Origin: Thermoplasmata archaeon | Lineage (GTDB): Archaea > Thermoplasmatota > E2 > DHVEG-1 | DNA length: 8,427 nucleotides | Direction: 5' to 3' | Assembly: GCA_003649845.1 (NCBI GenBank) | Contig: QMTB01000053.1 | Span: 1 to 8,427 of the forward strand | In this document: piece by piece, positions 1 through 5,125 of the stretch | Layout of the letters: the number at the start of each line of letters is the position of its first letter | Numbering within the stretch: position 1 is the stretch's first letter | Program-made: the position numbers and the translations under genes | Notes under the pieces: generated by a model | What the model saw: only the letters and a program-made list of their open reading frames with translations | Told to the model about the DNA's origin: nothing | Database searches by the model: none

Positions 1-93
1 AAATCTATAGTTGTTGTAGGTGCTCCTACTATTTGCCTCTATAGTGGAATATTGTGTTTTAATAAGAGTAGTTTCTCATATATTTCTCTCTAG

Positions 94-327
94 ATGTATT
101 TAAATAGGTGGAAAGTCAAAGTACTTAGTAGAAATTTTTATTATCTATGCCGTCTGTCTCTACTAATAGAGAGATGGAGATATATCAACAACTATTTGGA
201 GTCACATGATAAAAAAACAATTTCGAAGAGCTATGCAATAGTTATTCTATCTTTATATAATATCTTGAGATTTATAGTAGAAAAAATTCTCCTTCTCATA
301 TCGATTTTCTCTTTTTTTGTTCTATAG
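94..327 (+). CDS. Doubtful small ORF, 77 aa, K/R-rich with hydrophobic C-terminus
   Basis: This is an open frame convergent with the third operon gene, ending 7 nt before that gene's stop codon. The first half is basic and aromatic (several R, K, W and Y). Roughly residues 46-77 are strongly hydrophobic and could form a membrane segment. Against a real gene: no GGTGA/GGAGG-like site precedes the ATG, the composition is odd (no Gly, no Pro, one Ala, one Asp), and it contains a T7 run near its end. For it: 77 open codons are fairly unlikely by chance in such AT-rich DNA, and the same frame is also open upstream to the window edge apart from one TAG. It could be a small membrane protein, the decayed tail of a larger gene, or chance. 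I do not recognise it. Confidence 0.2.
   Translation: MYLNRWKVKVLSRNFYYLCRLSLLIERWRYINNYLESHDKKTISKSYAIVILSLYNILRFIVEKILLLISIFSFFVL
281..286 (-). terminator. Candidate oligo-T terminator after the operon
   Basis: The minus strand reads TTTTTT here, about 50 nt after the stop codon of the third gene. A second run, T7 at 211-217, lies about 120 nt after the stop. Archaeal RNA polymerase commonly terminates at short oligo-T runs without a strong hairpin, so either or both could end the operon transcript. No GC-rich stem precedes them. The call rests on the T-runs and position only. Confidence 0.3.
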
Positions 328-334
328 CAAAAGG

Positions 335-3298
335 TTATGAATCAGAGGGATAAAGATCCACTATATATTCATTATCATTTATATAAATATGTAGATAATG
401 TTTTTCTAACTTTATATTATCACCAATATATGGCGATGAGCTTTCCACATCATAGTAGTATGGATTCCAATTGATTTTTCTTGTTACATTGGGGAAATTA
501 AGGATATCCTTCTCTATACATAAGGTGTTTGTTCCTGCTGTATAGGTAACATTCCAAATTCCATTATGATAGATGTTTTTCAATGTTGTACGTTCTTCTT
601 CTATTTGTTTACAGAAGGCTTCGAAGTCATTATACTCTCTACTGTTCCCAATTCTAAATATAAACCCCGTTTTGATATTATTCTCAATAAATTTCTGTTT
701 ATCTCCCTTATAAAGGTATACAGCTAGTCGCCCTACAGTATGCGAGTTATAGAAGTAGCCTTCGTTCATAATCTTGTATATGGGTGTAAAACCATCTATT
801 CCATCTGATGGTAAAATTTGCACTGCTACATAGGTTTGATTCTCTACAATATATAGAATATCATCCTGGGAGATAGTTATTTCACATCTACTTTGAAGTG
901 TCTTTGTAATATCCTCATTATTTAAGTAGATACCATCTACATTTATAGGAAAGAGGACATTAGATGTTATACAATCGCCGATTGCTTTCTGTTCACCTAG
1001 ATCAAGGTCAAAAAGAATAATTGCAGCATCACGATATTGGAGGGTATTAGATCTTGTATGAATATGAATACCATGAAGTTTCCCTGCGGTGAGTTCGTAT
1101 GGAATATCATTGTTTGCTACAGTAGGTAGAATGCTAATCAGATCTTTTTCTGTACTAAGTATATCAATGGTAAGTGGTTTGTCACTATTACCATAATATG
1201 AGGATGAACCCATGACAAAGCTCTCTCCAATAAACAGATATTCATCTTCTCCATTATCTGGTCCCCATCGATGGTGTAATTCATTTACTTTGGTATATGC
1301 TAACGTATACACATAGGATGGAGGAATATATTCTACAGTTGCAGCTCTTCCAATCACGGGGTCTGATTTTGGTTCAATATTAGTAAATCCATACAGCCAT
1401 AGGTCTCTAGTTATACCTCTTCTGTATCCACTTGGAGAGGTTATTACTTCATAATCTCTACTTCTTGCTCCGCATAGTAGACCGCCATAGCCATACCAGT
1501 GAAGAGCAATATCTGTCCAGAGGAAATCCAGCCAGGCCAAAGCCTTTCTTTGAACATTTGGATTTTCTGTTAGTTCTGCTAGGTTACATAAAGAATAATG
1601 ATCAACTGCATAGTAATTCGGTGAATTGAATTCATGCCATGGATATTTAAGACTAAAATTGATCCATCTATCAAAGGCATCATTCCCCGCAGCAATAGCA
1701 TCTTCTCTTTCACAGATTTCCCCTCCTACTATAAGTAGAAGAATATATTGAAGAGCAAGATTTGTATGGCCTATAATATCTTCCTTTCCTATCCATGGAT
1801 ACCAATTTTGTAATACTGCATCACATGCTATAGAAAGACTATTTGCTAAATCTCTTTTTGTCTTATTCTTCAATAATTCTGGATGTTTTTTTATTATCCA
1901 TAGGAGGGGAGGAAAATCAAATATATCAAACTCTGGGTTAGGCCAATTCACAGTATTAGGATGAATATAGCTTCCATAAGCGGGAGAGGATTTATTTGTC
2001 TCTTGATGTAGAATTACATTAGCGACAATTTCGTCTACACGATAAGTGTAGATATTCCTATAGGATAGCGCCATTGCATAATATAACACTTCTCTATAAC
2101 TCCATACATTTCCAAGATTAAGATCCTTTGTAACATCATTGTAAAGATGATTTTTCTCTATATCTTGAATAAATTCATCTAATATTTGCTCTCGTCTTTC
2201 CTTTACATCTACCTGGAAACGATAGATAAAAATTTGAAGGATCCCATTCTCATCTTCCCGAATATATGAAATTTTTCTTCCATCTGGAGACCATCTAGGA
2301 CTGTAATGATGAACAGGAGAAGTTGTTAATCGTCTCTCTGTCCCACCATTTGAGGAAATTATATATAACTGTTGAAATACATCGGATCGTGTATATACAA
2401 TCCACCCTCTATTTGGAGATATCTGAGGATTTCCATGGGTAAACGGTGTGTGTGTTAGAGGAATTTCATAGAAACTATTTACATGTTTTTTATAAATCTG
2501 GGATTTTAGAATATTTCCTTGCCCCATTTTATACTTATATACTAGCCATTCTCCATCTACTGAAATATCTGGTTCTCCGTGTACTCCAGGAATATAGGTG
2601 ATGGGGGTTTCTTTCCCTCCAGTAACTGGAATTCTATATAATTGCCATCCAAGCAAAGTTTGTTTCTGATAAATAATCCATTTGCCATCCGGACTCCAGG
2701 TTGGAGAATAATGATGATTGTTGTCAAATGTAAGAGGAATCTCTTCTCCTCCCTTGGTAGAGATTTTATAAATCTGATAATGATTATATTTACCTATACG
2801 AATATACACAATCCATTCACCATCAGGAGAGAATGTAGAGGAGAAATGATCTACAGGTTCATTTGTCAGTATAGTTTCTTTTCTTTCATCAACATTTATC
2901 AAGCACAGTTGATAACCCCCATCTTTTTTTTCTTCGCAAACAATCCATTTACCATCTGGAGACCATGCAGAGGATGAAATTACTCTATGGTAAAAAGAAG
3001 TGTTAGTGAGTGGAATCTCCTCACCGCTAATGATATCTAATATGTATATTTCTTGGAAACCTATGGAATTATTTCGATGATAACATAATTTTAGACCATC
3101 TGGAGACCACTGTGGAGTACCATGATCAAAAGGTGAAAATGTAAGTTGCTCCTCCTCATCCACTATTATATCATTTGTAATTTGCGAACGGTTTATTGAT
3201 TGTAATAGACTCCAAGTGTTAGAGGAAAGGAATAAACCCACTAATAGTATTGTTAGCAAACCTCTTCCATTCATTTTCATCTCACTTATTTCATTCAA
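335..3298 (-). CDS. Secreted PD40 beta-propeller fused to heparinase-like (polysaccharide lyase-type) domain
   Basis: Probably binds and cleaves or modifies an acidic or complex polysaccharide outside the cell. Residues 9-30 form a signal peptide. Residues about 50-362 hold seven TolB/PD40-type repeats, each with an LT strand followed by a W/F/I-S-x-D/N-G/R turn (turns at 64, 112, 156, 201, 245, 293, 336), spaced 43-48 residues; this predicts a complete seven-bladed propeller, whereas TolB has six blades. Residues about 370-640 are helical and Trp/Tyr-rich (FNSPNYYAVD at 557-566, ARSRDY at 611-616), resembling the (alpha/alpha) toroid of heparinase II/III or chondroitin AC-type lyases. Residues about 650-980 look like the accompanying beta-sandwich (MGSSSYYG at 696-703). 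The catalytic residues are not certain; the FNSPNYY tyrosines and the RSRDY arginine are guesses. Last gene of the operon, 23 nt after the previous stop. The interval is the longest open frame; the ATG at residue 9 (3274) has the better ribosome binding site and gives a cleaner signal peptide. The lyase assignment is by resemblance only; a hydrolase or a purely binding role is possible. Confidence 0.75.
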   Translation of the reverse strand: MNEISEMKMNGRGLLTILLVGLFLSSNTWSLLQSINRSQITNDIIVDEEEQLTFSPFDHGTPQWSPDGLKLCYHRNNSIGFQEIYILDIISGEEIPLTNTSFYHRVISSSAWSPDGKWIVCEEKKDGGYQLCLINVDERKETILTNEPVDHFSSTFSPDGEWIVYIRIGKYNHYQIYKISTKGGEEIPLTFDNNHHYSPTWSPDGKWIIYQKQTLLGWQLYRIPVTGGKETPITYIPGVHGEPDISVDGEWLVYKYKMGQGNILKSQIYKKHVNSFYEIPLTHTPFTHGNPQISPNRGWIVYTRSDVFQQLYIISSNGGTERRLTTSPVHHYSPRWSPDGRKISYIREDENGILQIFIYRFQVDVKERREQILDEFIQDIEKNHLYNDVTKDLNLGNVWSYREVLYYAMALSYRNIYTYRVDEIVANVILHQETNKSSPAYGSYIHPNTVNWPNPEFDIFDFPPLLWIIKKHPELLKNKTKRDLANSLSIACDAVLQNWYPWIGKEDIIGHTNLALQYILLLIVGGEICEREDAIAAGNDAFDRWINFSLKYPWHEFNSPNYYAVDHYSLCNLAELTENPNVQRKALAWLDFLWTDIALHWYGYGGLLCGARSRDYEVITSPSGYRRGITRDLWLYGFTNIEPKSDPVIGRAATVEYIPPSYVYTLAYTKVNELHHRWGPDNGEDEYLFIGESFVMGSSSYYGNSDKPLTIDILSTEKDLISILPTVANNDIPYELTAGKLHGIHIHTRSNTLQYRDAAIILFDLDLGEQKAIGDCITSNVLFPINVDGIYLNNEDITKTLQSRCEITISQDDILYIVENQTYVAVQILPSDGIDGFTPIYKIMNEGYFYNSHTVGRLAVYLYKGDKQKFIENNIKTGFIFRIGNSREYNDFEAFCKQIEEERTTLKNIYHNGIWNVTYTAGTNTLCIEKDILNFPNVTRKINWNPYYYDVESSSPYIGDNIKLEKHYLHIYINDNEYIVDLYPSDS
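2204..3151 (-). repeat. Seven PD40/TolB propeller repeats encoded in tandem
   Basis: This stretch encodes residues about 50-365 of the third gene. The seven repeat turns are WSPDG, WSPDG, FSPDG, WSPDG, ISVDG, ISPNR and WSPDG. Repeats five and six are degenerate at the turn. Some similarity survives at DNA level: the 14-mer CCATCTGGAGACCA (plus strand) occurs at 2280-2293, 2952-2965 and 3096-3109, always over the WSPDG codons. An EQLTF strand at residues 50-54 precedes the first turn and matches the LT strand that precedes every other turn, as expected where N- and C-terminal strands share a blade to close the ring. Confidence 0.85.
3281..3285 (-). promoter_or_regulatory. Weak ribosome binding site favouring an internal start of the third gene
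   Basis: The minus strand reads GTGAG here. Its GTGA lies 7 nt before the ATG at 3274-3272 (residue 9 of the long frame) and directly abuts the ATG at residue 7. Nothing resembling GGAGG or GGTGA precedes the outermost ATG at 3298. Starting at residue 9 gives a protein beginning MNGRGLLTILLV, a compact signal peptide. The match is partial, so this is a preference, not proof. Confidence 0.45.
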
Positions 3299-3321
3299 AG
3301 TGGATAGTTTTTTATTAGGAG

Positions 3322-5100
3322 TTAAAGAATAGAGAAAGGGTTTTTCCTTTCATTATCTCCCTCTGGTAAACCTAGAGGAACCCAAGAAGACCATATCTTC
3401 TGAGGAGGTAGAAGAATAACAGGTATAACAGAGAAATCTTTGTTATCTTCAGTATTTACAATTTGAATGTAATCACTATATCTTTCTTCCTCATCTGGAG
3501 CAACTAATGAAACTTCCACTATTATACTATTTCCAGATGTAAGATTATTGCCAGAGAGTGGAGTAAAAGTCCATTCACCCCAATCTGGATATGAGACTAC
3601 CCGCCAACTAAGTTCAGAATTTATCGCTCCAATATTTTTAATGACAAAACTCCCCATAAGTATCTCACCTGGTTTTACATCCTTCCACACTAGCTCTCCA
3701 TCGCAATCCAAGTCAGAATCAGATGGACCTCCATACCAGAGAGTGATATTCATGTCATGTTCACGTTTTTCTCTTGCTTGTTTATATACCTCTTTTATAC
3801 CGTCTAAGAATTCATTATAAAGTTTATCTCTCCACGGATCATATACTCCCCAGTTCATATATCGGCTGCATCTTCTCCATATCTGCCACCATGGTGCATA
3901 TTGAGGACCATGATCACAAGCAGCATGCATAAACAATCCTAACCCTCCGTTTTTAACGATGGAATCGATTGTTATACCCATCATGCGAACTCTTTCACTT
4001 TGATTATCCACCTGGGGATAAATAGTGGAGGTATAACGCTCATATAAGTCATACCTATGGCCTTCTTCAAGACTTTTTTCTCTCTCATAGCGATTAGCCT
4101 GAAAACCTGTTTCCGATAGCATTACAGTAACGGATTTATTAGTCTCTGCAGAGAGAATATCCTCATACATTTTTAGTTTAGGTCCAATTTGTCTTGCTTC
4201 TTCTTCACTATAGAGATAATCATTTATACATATAACATCGACCCCTGCTTCAATATCATAGAGGAATGCATCTCTCATAATCTGGGGACTCATCCACTCC
4301 CATGCATCCTCCATAAGAGCAGCAGCATATTTATTGGAAAATATCAACCAATGTGGAGCATATTCTTTTATTGCAGAGACCATGACATCGATGAATCTAT
4401 TATGGGCTGCAATCCATTCATCCTTACTTATATTGAGATCTCGCCAATGCCAGAAGATTTCGTTTTCTAGAAAACATCCTATGCAAAGAGGGTCATCTCT
4501 CAGTTTATCAGAGACTTCTTTAACTCTTTCTCTAGCTTTCTCCACCCACTCCTCTGTCATTATTTCCTCCCATGAATATTCTGGAGGCCAACCCTCCTTG
4601 GGTTCCACATCAAAGCAATATATAAACGGCATCTTATTGTAGCAGGCACTATCCATACCGAGAGCTGTGTATCCAGCATCTAGTAGTATATCAGTGAATT
4701 TCTCTGTTATTTCCTGCCAAGGATTTTCCTCTGATAGCTCACCTAGAAATCGAGAGAGACCATTTTGGGAGCATTCACTCTCCCAGTTACTTGGATGAAG
4801 GTATTGTACACCAAATAACATCATGTAACTACCAGATAATGAACCTAGCCGATCATCTACGGGTGCTTTTAGAACAGTACAATTATTCTTCTTTACTAAC
4901 TCCCATCCTTGTTGTATTATTCCATTTTCTATTCCTAAACTAGTAATCATTGTATTGTCAATTGTTGAGAGAGGGTTTCTAATATAGTTTCCTAGATTAA
5001 ACAAGGTCATTGGATTTATGCCTATGAGAAATACCACACAAAAGATTAAATATTTTTTATAAATCTTATTAAATTTTAATAGTTTATTATTTCTTCTCAT
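3322..5100 (-). CDS. Secreted clan GH-A-type glycoside hydrolase (agarase/beta-galactosidase-like) with C-terminal Ig-like domain
   Basis: Predicted retaining glycoside hydrolase acting outside the cell or at its surface. A basic N-terminus (residues 1-16) is followed by a hydrophobic segment at about 17-36, a signal peptide or anchor with no obvious cleavage site. Residues about 50-445 look like a (beta/alpha)8 barrel. DPLCIGCFLENEIFW at 203-217 matches the strand-4 pattern of clan GH-A enzymes, especially the agarase (GH50) type D-P-x-x-I-G-x-F-x-x-N-E, making E214 the likely acid/base after N213. LSETGF at 328-333 places E330 as the likely nucleophile on strand 7. Residues about 456-564 form an Ig-like beta-sandwich (DLDCDGEL, VKPGEI, WGEWTFTPLSG, IVNTED) of a type I associate with Thermoplasmatota secreted proteins. 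A short tail of about 28 residues follows, without an anchor. Second gene of the operon; the start is fixed by a strong ribosome binding site. The substrate is unknown: agarose is only the nearest family label, and beta-galactoside or other beta-glycan activity is equally possible. Confidence 0.8.
   Translation of the reverse strand: MRRNNKLLKFNKIYKKYLIFCVVFLIGINPMTLFNLGNYIRNPLSTIDNTMITSLGIENGIIQQGWELVKKNNCTVLKAPVDDRLGSLSGSYMMLFGVQYLHPSNWESECSQNGLSRFLGELSEENPWQEITEKFTDILLDAGYTALGMDSACYNKMPFIYCFDVEPKEGWPPEYSWEEIMTEEWVEKARERVKEVSDKLRDDPLCIGCFLENEIFWHWRDLNISKDEWIAAHNRFIDVMVSAIKEYAPHWLIFSNKYAAALMEDAWEWMSPQIMRDAFLYDIEAGVDVICINDYLYSEEEARQIGPKLKMYEDILSAETNKSVTVMLSETGFQANRYEREKSLEEGHRYDLYERYTSTIYPQVDNQSERVRMMGITIDSIVKNGGLGLFMHAACDHGPQYAPWWQIWRRCSRYMNWGVYDPWRDKLYNEFLDGIKEVYKQAREKREHDMNITLWYGGPSDSDLDCDGELVWKDVKPGEILMGSFVIKNIGAINSELSWRVVSYPDWGEWTFTPLSGNNLTSGNSIIVEVSLVAPDEEERYSDYIQIVNTEDNKDFSVIPVILLPPQKIWSSWVPLGLPEGDNERKNPFSIL
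3409..3735 (-). other. C-terminal Ig-like domain of the GH-A-type enzyme
   Basis: Encodes residues about 456-564 of the second gene. It has alternating beta-strand patterns and the landmarks SDSDLDCDGEL, VKPGEILMGSF, a PDWGEWTFTP stretch, a VEVSLVAPDE strand and an IQIVNTEDNKDF strand. I know this domain pattern from repeated copies in predicted secreted proteins of Thermoplasmatota. Its role is probably structural or adhesive; no function is established from the sequence. Confidence 0.6.
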
Positions 5101-5106
5101 TTCTCT

Positions 5107-5114
5107 TCACCTCC
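5107..5114 (-). promoter_or_regulatory. Strong ribosome binding site of the second gene
   Basis: The minus strand reads GGAGGTGA, a full match to the archaeal anti-Shine-Dalgarno (UCACCUCC), 6 nt before the ATG at 5100-5098. It lies wholly within the 25-nt gap after the first gene's stop and decides the start. It also supports re-initiation on a shared transcript. Confidence 0.9.
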
Positions 5115-5125
5115 ACAAAGTTAAA

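Larger units (their letters stand above)
1..334. other. Intergenic region downstream of the operon
   Basis: No convincing gene is seen here. On the plus strand one frame stays open from the window edge to a TAG at 91-93 (30 codons), and the same frame continues directly as an ATG-started 77-codon frame to 327. On the minus strand only short frames are seen. There are small inverted repeats: GTAGG/CCTAC at 16-29 with a 4-nt loop, nested within two CTATAG copies at 5-10 and 39-44, and TCTCTA/TAGAGA at 157-172 with a CTAA loop. Oligo-T runs on both strands (T6 and T7 on minus at 281-286 and 211-217; T7 on plus at 312-318) fit a region where transcription ends. A palindromic TATTTAAATA at 97-106 could be a TATA box in either direction, but no clear start with a ribosome binding site follows it. 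Confidence 0.5.

Noticed and set aside
1..44. Nested inverted repeats considered as a riboswitch or small RNA
   Set aside because: The stems are only 5-6 bp, CTATAG is self-complementary by itself, and no known RNA consensus is visible.
2642..2977. Plus-strand 111-codon frame opposite the third gene
   Set aside because: Antisense shadow of the PD40 repeats; its repeated NNPFxI motif is the complement of the conserved DGxWI turns.
4334..4642. Plus-strand 102-codon frame opposite the second gene
   Set aside because: Antisense shadow over the catalytic barrel region, with no ribosome binding site and no recognisable protein features.
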